The notes under the pieces: generated by a model
What the model was told of the DNA's origin: nothing
Seen by the model: the letters and a program-made list of their open reading frames with translations, nothing else
The model's database searches: none
Program-made: the position numbers and the translations under genes
Part shown: one piece after another, positions 1 through 7,751 of the stretch
Layout of the letters: each line of letters starts with the position of its first letter
How positions within the stretch are numbered: position 1 is the stretch's first letter
Source of the DNA: Bacteroidota bacterium
GTDB lineage: Bacteria > Bacteroidota > Ignavibacteria > Ignavibacteriales > Ignavibacteriaceae
Length of the DNA: 14,703 nucleotides
Reading direction: 5' to 3'
NCBI GenBank assembly: GCA_024278655.1
Contig: JAJRSV010000026.1
Coordinates: forward strand, 1 to 14,703

Positions 1-1439
1 AAGATGAAACCCAGGCGGGACTCCCAACGCAGGCAAACGCTATTAATTTGCTTACGCTGCATCAGGCAAAGGGTTTGGAGTATAAGGTTGTATTTTTATA
101 TAAATGTGATGAAAGACCGAGATACGATACGGTAAAATCCAAATCGGTAAGTGTTGATAAAAAGTTCGGGTTGTTAACAAAGGTTCCCGATAACAACGAT
201 TACTTCGGTGAGTATAAAGCCGCACCGATTGTAAATCTTTACGATTTTATCGAAAGAAAAAAAACAATTGCTGAAGTTAAGCGGCTCTTTTATGTAGGCG
301 TAACACGGGCGGAAAAGCAACTCTTCCTTACTGCAACGAAAAACGGAGATAAACCGTTCCCCTCCGATTCATTCATGGGTATGCTGATGTACGGACTAAA
401 TCTTTCCGGTCTCGAAGATAAAATCGTTATCGAAGATGAGCTTACATTTTTAATTAGCGAAAAGGGTAAGCATAAAAATGTTACTCAAAGCAAAAAGCTT
501 GTTGTTCCTGTTATAAAAGAAATTGAAATTGATGAAAATATTTTAATAGCCGGTGTGAGTAAACCGTCGGAGAGAAAATTTCTTTTAGAAACGATCGAAG
601 ATAAAACCGAAGGGGAGATAATCTCTGCAACCAAAGTTGCAACATTCAGTCAGTGTCCTTTTAAATATAAATTGATTTATGTTTTCGGCTACTCGCCGGT
701 ATTCTCAAGTTATGTTAGTCTGAAAGGGAAGGGAAAAAAGATTTATCAAACCGCCGGCGTCGCTGAATCCGATACACGTGAAGAAGCGGACATGGATTTG
801 TCGAACATATCCGCCGCAGTTAAAGGTTCGGTTATTCACAAAATATTACAAAAGGAAGTAAGTGAAAAAGAATTGGAGAGTTTTATTCGGGCGGAGTTGT
901 TTGCAAATTATCAGAACAGATTTGTAGAAGAAGAACAGGTTGAGCTGTTTGTAAAAGATGTTGCAAACGACTTAAAACACTTTTATGAATCGAAGCAGTA
1001 TAATGAACTGAATGAATATTCAGCTTATAAAAACGAGTTTGAAATTTATCTGAAAGAAAGTAACCACTACCTTTACGGCATAATCGACAAAATAATTTTC
1101 AACAAAGACGAAGTAATAATTGTAGATTACAAGACGGATGATATTAAAAAAAATGAAATAGAAAGCAAGGGAAATTATTATTTTATTCAATTAAAATTTT
1201 ATGTATATATTGTGAGTAAATTATTCCCGGATTTTAATCGGTTCGGAATAAGAATTATATTTTTGAAATATCCCGATTCACCTTTTGTTCGTTCTTTCGG
1301 TAAAGAAAATCTTGTTGATCTGAAGAAAGAAATTACGGGCATAATCAACAGAATGTTATCGGCAGATTATACGAAAAATAATAAGCATTGCAGCGAATGC
1401 AATTTTTCGTTGGATAATTCAAATTGTATTGTTCAATAA
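1..1439 (+). CDS. UvrD/AddA-like helicase with C-terminal PD-(D/E)XK nuclease (5' truncated)
   Basis: This is the 3' part of a superfamily 1 helicase-nuclease, probably acting on double-strand DNA ends in recombinational repair. The frame is open from base 3, so the true start lies upstream; 478 codons are visible. The first residues carry helicase motif V (LLTLHQAKGLEYKVVF, about bases 48-98), and motif VI follows as RLFYVGVTRAEK (about 285-317). After a linker comes a RecB-type nuclease. It begins with SQCPFKYKL (C at 654-656) and continues with GSVIH (about 825-839). The catalytic segment is GIID...VDYKTD, with D at 1125-1127 and K at 1131-1133. The C-terminus has C-x2-C-x8-C (1389-1427), which with the early CPF cysteine matches the four-cysteine Fe-S cluster pattern of AddB-type nucleases. 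Whether this is an AddA/RecB subunit or a single-chain helicase-nuclease cannot be decided without the N-terminus. A small gene follows 11 bases later. Confidence 0.88.
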   Translation, partial: DETQAGLPTQANAINLLTLHQAKGLEYKVVFLYKCDERPRYDTVKSKSVSVDKKFGLLTKVPDNNDYFGEYKAAPIVNLYDFIERKKTIAEVKRLFYVGVTRAEKQLFLTATKNGDKPFPSDSFMGMLMYGLNLSGLEDKIVIEDELTFLISEKGKHKNVTQSKKLVVPVIKEIEIDENILIAGVSKPSERKFLLETIEDKTEGEIISATKVATFSQCPFKYKLIYVFGYSPVFSSYVSLKGKGKKIYQTAGVAESDTREEADMDLSNISAAVKGSVIHKILQKEVSEKELESFIRAELFANYQNRFVEEEQVELFVKDVANDLKHFYESKQYNELNEYSAYKNEFEIYLKESNHYLYGIIDKIIFNKDEVIIVDYKTDDIKKNEIESKGNYYFIQLKFYVYIVSKLFPDFNRFGIRIIFLKYPDSPFVRSFGKENLVDLKKEITGIINRMLSADYTKNNKHCSECNFSLDNSNCIVQ

Positions 1440-1450
1440 AGTGGGTTTGA

Positions 1451-1912
1451 ATGCAAATAAAAGTTAAAACAATTAGAGACCTCGAAGTAATTGAAAAAGA
1501 GCTTAATTCAATTCATTGCGGTGTTTTAGCCGTTCCGTTGGAAGAGGACTTCGAGCAGATTGCCGCAAACTTTGTTTATCACGATAAGAATATTTTTATC
1601 TACATTCAGAATAAAGAGTTATTTAAAAACATAAGATTCGGAACGCAGGCAAAGTTTACAGCTATAAGGGAGTTTGATTGGAAAAAGGAATCCGGCGTAG
1701 ATGCTAAAACAGTTTATAAGCTGTTTTATATTTCTGTTAACGGATTAATAAAACCCGTTGAAGAAAAAAAACTGAAGAACACTATCAAACAAAGTTTTAT
1801 ACAAAAGTATTCGGGACGGCTTATTGAATCGGATACTAAATCAAAGTCGCTTGGCAAACTTCTGGTAATCGATTCGGAAGAGTTAACCGCAACCGAAGAA
1901 GTAGGTGTTTAA
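1451..1912 (+). CDS. Small protein, possible FMN-binding split-barrel (pyridoxamine-phosphate-oxidase-like)
   Basis: This 153-residue soluble protein has no signal peptide or membrane segment. Residues 23-75 show a pattern seen in flavin-binding split barrels related to pyridoxamine 5'-phosphate oxidase: a strand (GVLAVPL), then NFVYHDKNIFIYIQNKELFKNI, then a strand with FTAIREF. In that family the segment reads 'vpvnFvyd...iyfh.....k..nl...p.v', and the small hydrophobic strands here are similarly spaced. A further strand (YKLFYISVNGLI) follows at about 107-118. The resemblance is by eye and remote, so a flavin or heme role is a suggestion only. The ATG at 1451 lies 11 bases after the helicase-nuclease stop with no obvious Shine-Dalgarno, which suggests co-transcription. 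No functional link to DNA repair is evident. Confidence 0.7.
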   Translation: MQIKVKTIRDLEVIEKELNSIHCGVLAVPLEEDFEQIAANFVYHDKNIFIYIQNKELFKNIRFGTQAKFTAIREFDWKKESGVDAKTVYKLFYISVNGLIKPVEEKKLKNTIKQSFIQKYSGRLIESDTKSKSLGKLLVIDSEELTATEEVGV

Positions 1913-1956
1913 ACAGTAGAACCCTAACTCAACTTTATTTTATTCTGAAATAAATT

Positions 1957-1962
1957 AAGGAG
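1957..1962 (+). promoter_or_regulatory. Shine-Dalgarno deciding the TTG start at 1970
   Basis: AAGGAG lies 7 bases before a TTG codon that opens a typical SpmA N-terminus (MLNWVW). There is no better ATG nearby, so this site supports TTG as the start. Confidence 0.7.
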
Positions 1963-1969
1963 CGTTTTA

Positions 1970-3607
1970 TTGCTGAACTGGGTTTGGCTCTCTTTAATAG
2001 TTCTCGGAATTGCATCCGCACTTTACATCGACATTTCCGATATTGCCACCGATAAATATCACAACAACCAGCCGGTTACCGTTAACCTGTATTTCGATAA
2101 TTCATTCAATCCGGATTCTTCCGCTTCGTACAAAGGCACGGCTGAAGTCGATGCTTCGGAATTTAATTCGGCTTATGATGAATCAATCAAATCTGACTTC
2201 TCCCTTCCTGTTACTTTGAACATAAACAAAAAAGAAAACAGAGCGGTTCTTCTTTTTGAAGTAAGTGATGAAACTCCACCGCTCTGGAAAGAGATGGCGA
2301 TGGCGTCGGGGGATGAAAATAAAATTATTGCAAAGCTAAGTTCGTTTTCCGTTGTTGAAAACGGAAACATTAAAGCAAAAGTAATTCTCGATGAAATAAA
2401 TTTCGTACGGTTGAAAAAAGTAACCAACGAATCGATTAACATTGCCGGCGTTGCAGTTAAAATTGCATTGGGATTGATTGGAATTATGGCAATGTGGCTG
2501 GGAGTTATGAAAGTAGCCGATAAAGCCGGCTTGATACGTAAGCTTGCAAACCTGATTCGTCCCGTTACAAAAAAACTCTTTCCCGATGTTCCGCCCGACC
2601 ATCCTGCAATAGGTGCAATGCTGATGAACATTTCAGCAAATATGCTTGGCTTAGGCAATGCGGCAACGCCTTTCGGTTTGAAAGCGATGGAAGAACTCGA
2701 CAAACTAAATCCGAACAAAGGAGTAGCCACGAATGCAATGGTTACTTTTCTTGCTATCAATACCGCCGGACTAACATTAATTCCTGCAACTGCAATTGCG
2801 GTTCGTGCGGCTTCAGGCAGCACCGACCCTGCTATAATAATCGGTCCGTCTATCTTCGGTGCAACATGTGCAACTGTTACCGGAATAATTGCCGCAAAGC
2901 TTTTCGAAAAGTTTCCGGTTAAAAAAGGTGAGTTCGGAGTTTGGTGGCAGGAAAACTGGAAACTACCCGCGTTTGTTATATTGGTTATTTTGTTTTTTAT
3001 CATTGCTTCTGTAACAGGTGTGCTTTCGGCAATCGGTTCGGTCTTTTCTTTTATAAGTCCCGAATTACTGAAAAGCGTCATGCAGATTTTATCAACCGTT
3101 GCAATTCCGTTTTTGCTTTTGTTCTTTATAGGATACGGAGCGATTAAAAAAGTAAAAGTTTACGAAGAGTTTGTAGAAGGAGCAAAAGAAGGATTCAACA
3201 TTGCGGTTAAAATCATTCCGTATCTTGTTGCGATGTTGGTTGGAATTGCAGTGTTCAGGGCTGGCGGAGCGCTGGATAACTGGCTTGTTCCCGTTCTTAA
3301 AGTCGTTACAAATCCATTGGGTATGCCGCCCGAAGCGCTTCCGATGGCATTGATTCGTCCGCTCTCCGGCAGCGGCTCGCTTGGTGTGATGGCTGAAATA
3401 ATTTCCGTTCACGGTGCCGATTCATTTATCGGTGTGCTTGTTTCAACTTTCTTCGGAAGCACCGAAACAACCTTTTATGTGCTTGCAGTTTACTTCGGAG
3501 TAGTTAATATTAGAAAAACCCGTCACGCTTTAGCAGCCGGCTTGTTAGCAGACGTAGCAGGAATTTTAGGTGCGCTCTTCATTGTCAGGTTGATGTTTGG
3601 AATGTAA
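1970..3607 (+). CDS. Fused SpmA-SpmB (nucleoside-recognition/Gate domain) membrane protein
   Basis: This 545-residue integral membrane protein joins two proteins that are separate in Bacillus, spore maturation proteins A and B. The SpmA half starts with MLNWVWLSLIVLGIA, a first membrane helix, and resumes at about 158-312 with the Gate-domain signatures GLIGIMAMWLGVMKVADKAGL, MLMNISANMLGLGNAATPFG and the NAMVTFLAINTAGLTLIPAT segment. The SpmB half (about 330-545) shows RPLSGSGSLGVMAEI (463-477) and GSTETTFYVLAVYFG (496-510). Between the first helix and the second lies an additional hydrophilic region (about 21-155) rich in strand-like segments, where SpmA has only a short loop. Its topology is inferred to be extracytoplasmic. 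The substrate is unknown; 'nucleoside recognition' is a family name, not proven transport. A non-spore role in envelope or small-molecule export is likely, because nothing here suggests sporulation. The start is TTG. Confidence 0.9.
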   Translation: MLNWVWLSLIVLGIASALYIDISDIATDKYHNNQPVTVNLYFDNSFNPDSSASYKGTAEVDASEFNSAYDESIKSDFSLPVTLNINKKENRAVLLFEVSDETPPLWKEMAMASGDENKIIAKLSSFSVVENGNIKAKVILDEINFVRLKKVTNESINIAGVAVKIALGLIGIMAMWLGVMKVADKAGLIRKLANLIRPVTKKLFPDVPPDHPAIGAMLMNISANMLGLGNAATPFGLKAMEELDKLNPNKGVATNAMVTFLAINTAGLTLIPATAIAVRAASGSTDPAIIIGPSIFGATCATVTGIIAAKLFEKFPVKKGEFGVWWQENWKLPAFVILVILFFIIASVTGVLSAIGSVFSFISPELLKSVMQILSTVAIPFLLLFFIGYGAIKKVKVYEEFVEGAKEGFNIAVKIIPYLVAMLVGIAVFRAGGALDNWLVPVLKVVTNPLGMPPEALPMALIRPLSGSGSLGVMAEIISVHGADSFIGVLVSTFFGSTETTFYVLAVYFGVVNIRKTRHALAAGLLADVAGILGALFIVRLMFGM

Positions 3608-3684
3608 TATTTGACTTTGGAATAAAATTTAATCCTAAACAAAAAGAACTCTCTTTCAAATGGGGCTAACAAGAAAGTAAAAAA

Positions 3685-3784
3685 TTGTCACTCTGAACCT
3701 GCCTGCGGTAGGCAGGCGAAGTGAAGAGTCTGAAATACTGCTAAAATCGTAGATTCTTCGTCGCTTCGCTTCTCAGAATGACAA
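3685..3784. repeat. Intergenic palindromic repeat with nested hairpin
   Basis: A long imperfect inverted repeat lies between the SpmAB and dehydrogenase genes. The outer arms are TTGTCACTCTGA (3685-3696) and TCAGAATGACAA (3773-3784), complementary except for one position. Inner arms containing GCGAAGTGAAGAGTCT (from 3716) pair imperfectly with AGATTCTTCGTCGCTTCGC (3751-3769). A separate perfect 7-bp hairpin, CCTGCCT-GCGGT-AGGCAGG (3698-3716), is nested in the left arm. The composition and nested symmetry look like a dispersed REP/MITE-type element rather than a gene-specific terminator, since neither side has a T-run. Copy number cannot be judged from one window. Confidence 0.75.
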
Positions 3785-3871
3785 CAAAAAATACTTTTTA
3801 GTCACCGACTATGAGATGAGTTCTACTAAATTAAAGATAACATTTTTAACAATTCAAAATAGATACTATTG

Positions 3872-4822
3872 ATGAAAGTATTCATCACAAGAGAAATTCC
3901 CAAAGTTGGATTTGAGCTGCTGAAGAAAGCAGGAATAGATTTCGACTGGTATAAAAAAGATTCGGTTATTCCGCGCAAAGAATTTTTAAGAAGAATAAAA
4001 GACTGCGACGGCTTGGTTTGTCTTCTTACAGAAAAGATTGACAAAGAAGCAATCGACACAATGCAACGTTGTAAAATTGTTGCCAACTTTGCCGTCGGTT
4101 ACAACAACATCGATGTGGAATATGCAAAGAGCAAAAACATAATTGTAACAAACACGCCCGATGTGCTTACAGAATCCACAGCCGACTTAACAATGGCTTT
4201 GGTGCTTGCTTGTGCGAGACGATTGTTTGAAGGTGAAAAGTATTTAAGGGAAGGGAAGTATAAAGGATGGAAACCGATGCTGCTGTTGGGAACGGAGCTG
4301 CGGAATAAAACATTTGGAATATTAGGCGCAGGAAGAATAGGAACAGCCGTAGGAATAAGAGCAAAAGCATTCGGCACAAAAATTATTTATCATTCGCTCA
4401 AAAGAAATTATTACCTTGAAGAACAAACCGGTGCTAAAAAGGCAAGCTTAAATTCGCTGTTAAAAAAATCAGATTTTCTCTCTGTTCACCTTCCGCTTAA
4501 TGAAAAAACATTTCACTTTTTGAATAAAGAACGTTTGCAGTTATTGAAGAAAGATGCAATAATAATAAACACCGCAAGGGGAGAAATAATAGAAGAGAAA
4601 TATTTAATTAAATTTTTGAAATCGGAGAAGATAAAAGCTGCGGGATTGGATGTATTCGAGAACGAGCCGAACGTAAATCCCGAATTATTAAAGCTGAATA
4701 ACGTTGTAGTTCTGCCGCATCTCGGAAGCGCCACCGTTGAAGCAAGAAACGGAATGGCAGAGCTTGCAGTTAAAAATATAATAAACGTTTTAAAAGGCAA
4801 ACCACCGCTCACCCCACTATAA
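3872..4822 (+). CDS. D-2-hydroxyacid dehydrogenase, glyoxylate/hydroxypyruvate reductase type
   Basis: This 316-residue cytoplasmic enzyme belongs to the D-isomer-specific 2-hydroxyacid dehydrogenases and probably reduces glyoxylate or hydroxypyruvate to glycolate or D-glycerate. The nucleotide-binding glycines are GILGAGRIG (149-157). The catalytic triad is visible: Arg236 in NTARG, Glu265 in FENEP and His283 in LPHLGSAT. FAVGYNNIDVEYA and TNTPDVLTESTADLTMAL (about 73-110) are close to the glyoxylate reductase consensus. After the second Rossmann strand the sequence is YHSLKR, with no acidic residue and with nearby Lys/Arg, which suggests NADP(H) preference (inference). The ATG at 3872 is chosen; a TTG directly before it (3869) would add only one residue. 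No clear Shine-Dalgarno is present. Exact substrate is uncertain: phosphoglycerate-type or lactate-type activity is less likely from the motifs and length. Confidence 0.9.
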   Translation: MKVFITREIPKVGFELLKKAGIDFDWYKKDSVIPRKEFLRRIKDCDGLVCLLTEKIDKEAIDTMQRCKIVANFAVGYNNIDVEYAKSKNIIVTNTPDVLTESTADLTMALVLACARRLFEGEKYLREGKYKGWKPMLLLGTELRNKTFGILGAGRIGTAVGIRAKAFGTKIIYHSLKRNYYLEEQTGAKKASLNSLLKKSDFLSVHLPLNEKTFHFLNKERLQLLKKDAIIINTARGEIIEEKYLIKFLKSEKIKAAGLDVFENEPNVNPELLKLNNVVVLPHLGSATVEARNGMAELAVKNIINVLKGKPPLTPL

Positions 4823-5256
4823 AATTGTAGCACGAAGCGAAGCTTCGTGAACAAAAAAATAAGGAGAGCACGAAATTAAGAAGACATCTTTTTTATTTTA
4901 TCCAATCCTTCTCATCAGTTCCCGGTCATACCAAATTATTGAATAGCGCATATAAATAACGCGAAAGCAAGCGTCCCCGCTTGCGTTGTACTCATTATCG
5001 CTTATTCGTCAGCAGTCACTGAGTGTCCCTTAACGGGCAGGGGCTTTTTCAAGAGTAACGACTGCATAGCAGTCGAAAGTTTGTAGGAGAAAAGAAAGCC
5101 GAAGAAATAAAACGATGCCGAAGGTATCGAAGGGGGATGTACGTATTGAAAAATCTTCAACTCTCGTGGTTGTTATTATTCCTCCATTTAGCTTTATCCT
5201 TATTGAATATCATTCCTCTAATCGGTAGTTTTGAAAAGAAAAAAATAAAAAGAAAA
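4823..5256. other. Gene-free stretch with four short hairpins
   Basis: No convincing gene lies in these 434 bases. The open frame upstream of the alanine dehydrogenase ATG reaches back to 5137, but that extension is not part of the family. Four compact hairpins occur: CACGAAGC/GCTTCGTG (4831-4849, loop GAA), GCAAGCG/CGCTTGC (4967-4984, loop TCCC), CGACTGC/GCAGTCG (5059-5075, loop ATA) and CGATGCC/GGTATCG (5113-5129, loop GAA, one G-T pair). A GGGGCTTTTTC segment lies near 5040-5050. The region may be fused repeat debris, a structured leader of the downstream operon, or a small RNA; sequence alone does not separate these. Confidence 0.6.
4831..4849. repeat. Perfect 8-bp hairpin after the dehydrogenase gene
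   Basis: CACGAAGC, loop GAA, GCTTCGTG, starting 9 bases past the stop at 4822. It is followed by an A-rich rather than T-rich run on the plus strand, so it is a poor intrinsic terminator. It may protect the 3' end of the mRNA or be a repeat unit. Confidence 0.5.
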
Positions 5257-6378
5257 ATGAGAATAGGAATACCAAAAGAGACTCTTTGGGAAGAAAAAAG
5301 AGTCGCACTTGCACCGGCGGGGGTCGATTCTCTCGTTAGAGCCGGTAATTTAGTTTACATCGAAAGCGGCGCCGGTTTGGGCAGCCACTTTACAGACGAA
5401 GATTATGCAGCCACGGGTGCACAGATTGTTTACAGTGCCGAGGAAGCATTCAAACGTGCTGAATTAGTTGCAAAAGTTTCGCCTATAACCGATGGAGAAT
5501 CGGAGATGCTGCAGGATGAACAGATTCTTTTCTCGTTCCTGCATCTGGCTATAGGAAGACAGAAGGTAGTCGATAATCTCTTAAAGAAAAAAATCACCGC
5601 AATCGGGTTAGAGCTGATTGAAGAAGATTCGAGACTGCCGATACTTCATTCGATGAGCGAAATAGCCGGACAGTTGGCAATCCAGGCAGCGGAAAGATAT
5701 CTCGAAAGTCATACTAAAGACGGACGGGGAATTCTTCTCGGCGGAATAACAGGCGTAGCTCCGGCGGCTGTTGTTATTCTCGGTGCGGGAGTTGTCGGCA
5801 TTTCGGCTGCACGTTCCGCTCTCGGCAGAGGCGCACAGGTAATCGTGATTGATAGAGACCTTAACAGGTTAAGGAATATCGATACAATCTTTGGCAAGCG
5901 TGTAACAACCGTAATGGCTAACCCTTACACAATTTCAAAAGGAGTAAAGTTTGCCGATGTATTAATCGGTGCGGTTTTAATAAGAGGCGAAAAAGCCCCG
6001 CACATCGTTACCGAAGAGATGGTTAAACAGATGAAGAAAGGTGCTGTAATTGTTGATGTCTCAATCGATCAGGGAGGATGTGTTGAGACAAGCAGGATAA
6101 CAACAATCTCCGATCCGGTTTACCGGCTGCACGATGTAATTCATTACTGTGTTCCGAATATGCCTGCACTCGTTTCAAGAACAGCAAGCTACGGATTAAA
6201 CAATGCATCCTTAAAATATTTGATGAACATTACGGAAAACGGACTGGCAAATGCATTGATGGGTGATGAAGGTTTAGCCAAAGGTGTTTGCACGTACCAG
6301 GGGTACTGCACAAATGAATCGGTGGCAAATACATTTAATCTGGAGTACAGACCTCTTCGAATATTTTCCACAAACTGA
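5257..6378 (+). CDS. ald: Alanine dehydrogenase
   Basis: This enzyme interconverts L-alanine and pyruvate plus ammonia with NAD(H). It is 373 residues from the ATG at 5257, close to the usual length of about 371. The frame is open 40 codons further upstream (ATG at 5137), but that extension is not family sequence, and MRIGIPKE is the conserved N-terminus. Visible catalytic and binding residues are Arg15 (EEKRVALAP), Lys73 (VAKVSP), His96 (FLHLA) and Asp271 (VSIDQGG). The NAD site is LGAGVVGISAA (175-185) with Asp199 at the end of the second strand. MPALVSRTASYGLNNA (302-317) is also typical. The upstream sequence is purine/A-rich with no strong Shine-Dalgarno. It heads an operon: the CoA-transferase starts 18 bases after its stop. 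Role: alanine catabolism or formation, linking nitrogen and pyruvate metabolism. Confidence 0.96.
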   Translation: MRIGIPKETLWEEKRVALAPAGVDSLVRAGNLVYIESGAGLGSHFTDEDYAATGAQIVYSAEEAFKRAELVAKVSPITDGESEMLQDEQILFSFLHLAIGRQKVVDNLLKKKITAIGLELIEEDSRLPILHSMSEIAGQLAIQAAERYLESHTKDGRGILLGGITGVAPAAVVILGAGVVGISAARSALGRGAQVIVIDRDLNRLRNIDTIFGKRVTTVMANPYTISKGVKFADVLIGAVLIRGEKAPHIVTEEMVKQMKKGAVIVDVSIDQGGCVETSRITTISDPVYRLHDVIHYCVPNMPALVSRTASYGLNNASLKYLMNITENGLANALMGDEGLAKGVCTYQGYCTNESVANTFNLEYRPLRIFSTN

Positions 6379-6396
6379 TATTAAATAAAGAGAGAG

Positions 6397-7749
6397 ATGA
6401 ACATAGTTGAAGAACAGAAGTTGAAGAATCTTCCTACAAATATATTAAACCTTTACAGTAAAGAGGTCGTTAGTGCAGAGGATGCAGTAGCACAAATCAA
6501 GTCGGGCGACAATGTTGTGGTTCAACCGGGATGTGCCGCTCCGATGAGACTGATAGAGGCAATGGTAGACAGAAAAGATGAACTTGATAATGTAACATTG
6601 TATCATATTCTTGTTGTCGGCGATTTGCCTTACACGAAACCGGGAATGGAAAAACACTTCAGGCACAAAGCATTTTTCATTGGTGCAAACACGCGTGATG
6701 CTGTTAACGAAGGCAGGGCGGAATTCATTCCCATTTTTCTTTCGGAAGTTCCGTTGCTTTTTAAAAATGATATAATTCACACTAACGTAGCTTTGCTTCA
6801 TCTCTCGCCGCCGGATGAACATGGTTTTTGCAGCTACCGTGTCGATGTCGGAACAATTAAAACTCCTGCTGAAAACGCTGACATAATAATAGCACAGATA
6901 AACAGCGAAATGCCCCGCACGCTCGGCGATAGTTTTATTCACATTAATAAAATTGATTATATAGTTGAGCATAACGCACCGATAAAAGAACTTCCGCAAA
7001 TAGATCCGAATGCAAGCAAAGAGCTGCTGCAGATTTACGACAACATAGGAATGTATATTTCGGAATTGATTGAAGACGGTTCAACATTGCAGATGGGTAT
7101 CGGAGCTATACCTGATGCGGTTATGAAATATCTTGTAAACAAAAAAGATCTCGGCATTCACACCGAAATGTTTTCCGACGGAATAATAAATCTTGTAGAA
7201 ATGGGAATAATAAACGGTGAAAAGAAAACTCTTCATCCCGGAAAAATAATTGCGGGATTTGTTCTCGGCACAAAAAAAGTTTACGATTTTATTAATAATA
7301 ATCCCGTTATTGAATTTCATCCGCAGGAGTATGTTAACAATCCGTTTATAATTGCGAAGAACAAAAAAATGGTTGCAATTAATTCGGCAATCGAAATTGA
7401 TTTAACCGGTCAGGTTTGTTCCGACTCGATGGGAACAAGATTATACAGCGGCATCGGCGGGCAGGTTGATTTTATAAGAGGCGCTTCGCATTCCGAAGGC
7501 GGCAAACCTATTATTGCTCTGCCATCGATTACAAAGGACGGAAAAATTTCGCGCATCGTTCCAAAGTTACGCGACGGCGCGGGTGTTGTTACATCGAGGG
7601 GGGATGTTCATTACGTTGTAACCGAATACGGTGTTGCACATCTTTTCGGTAAAAGTATTCAGGAAAGAGCACGCGAACTTATACGGATTGCACATCCGAA
7701 GTTCAGGGACGAATTAACAAAATTTGCAAAAGAAACTTATCACATTTAA
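6397..7749 (+). CDS. Acetyl-CoA hydrolase/CoA-transferase family protein (4-hydroxybutyrate CoA-transferase-like)
   Basis: This 450-residue cytoplasmic enzyme of the acetyl-CoA hydrolase/transferase family moves CoA between acetate and another acid such as butyrate, 4-hydroxybutyrate or succinate. The conserved pieces are SPPDEHGFCSYRVDVG (137-152), the MGIGAIPDAV segment (233-242), HTEMFSDG with the likely catalytic Glu257, the GIGGQVDFIRGA loop (352-363) that binds CoA, and the C-terminal VTEYGVAHLFGKSIQERARELI. Length and motif order match Cat2/AbfT-type transferases rather than the longer Ach1 hydrolases. The acid substrate cannot be read from the sequence. GAGAGAG precedes the ATG. It sits between alanine dehydrogenase (18-base gap) and the phosphatase pseudogene (2-base gap), so the three are probably one transcript. 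Confidence 0.92.
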   Translation: MNIVEEQKLKNLPTNILNLYSKEVVSAEDAVAQIKSGDNVVVQPGCAAPMRLIEAMVDRKDELDNVTLYHILVVGDLPYTKPGMEKHFRHKAFFIGANTRDAVNEGRAEFIPIFLSEVPLLFKNDIIHTNVALLHLSPPDEHGFCSYRVDVGTIKTPAENADIIIAQINSEMPRTLGDSFIHINKIDYIVEHNAPIKELPQIDPNASKELLQIYDNIGMYISELIEDGSTLQMGIGAIPDAVMKYLVNKKDLGIHTEMFSDGIINLVEMGIINGEKKTLHPGKIIAGFVLGTKKVYDFINNNPVIEFHPQEYVNNPFIIAKNKKMVAINSAIEIDLTGQVCSDSMGTRLYSGIGGQVDFIRGASHSEGGKPIIALPSITKDGKISRIVPKLRDGAGVVTSRGDVHYVVTEYGVAHLFGKSIQERARELIRIAHPKFRDELTKFAKETYHI

Positions 7750-7751
7750 AT

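Noticed and set aside
2173..3081. Long minus-strand open frame opposite the SpmA-SpmB gene
   Set aside because: It is the antisense shadow of a clearly conserved gene, with no family motifs.
3685..3784. CRISPR array
   Set aside because: The symmetry is a single long inverted repeat, with no regularly spaced direct repeats and no cas genes.
5137..5256. N-terminal extension of alanine dehydrogenase with a hydrophobic stretch
   Set aside because: The family starts at MRIGIPKE (5257). The extension has no homologous counterpart and its ATG lacks a properly spaced ribosome site, so it is an upstream open frame.
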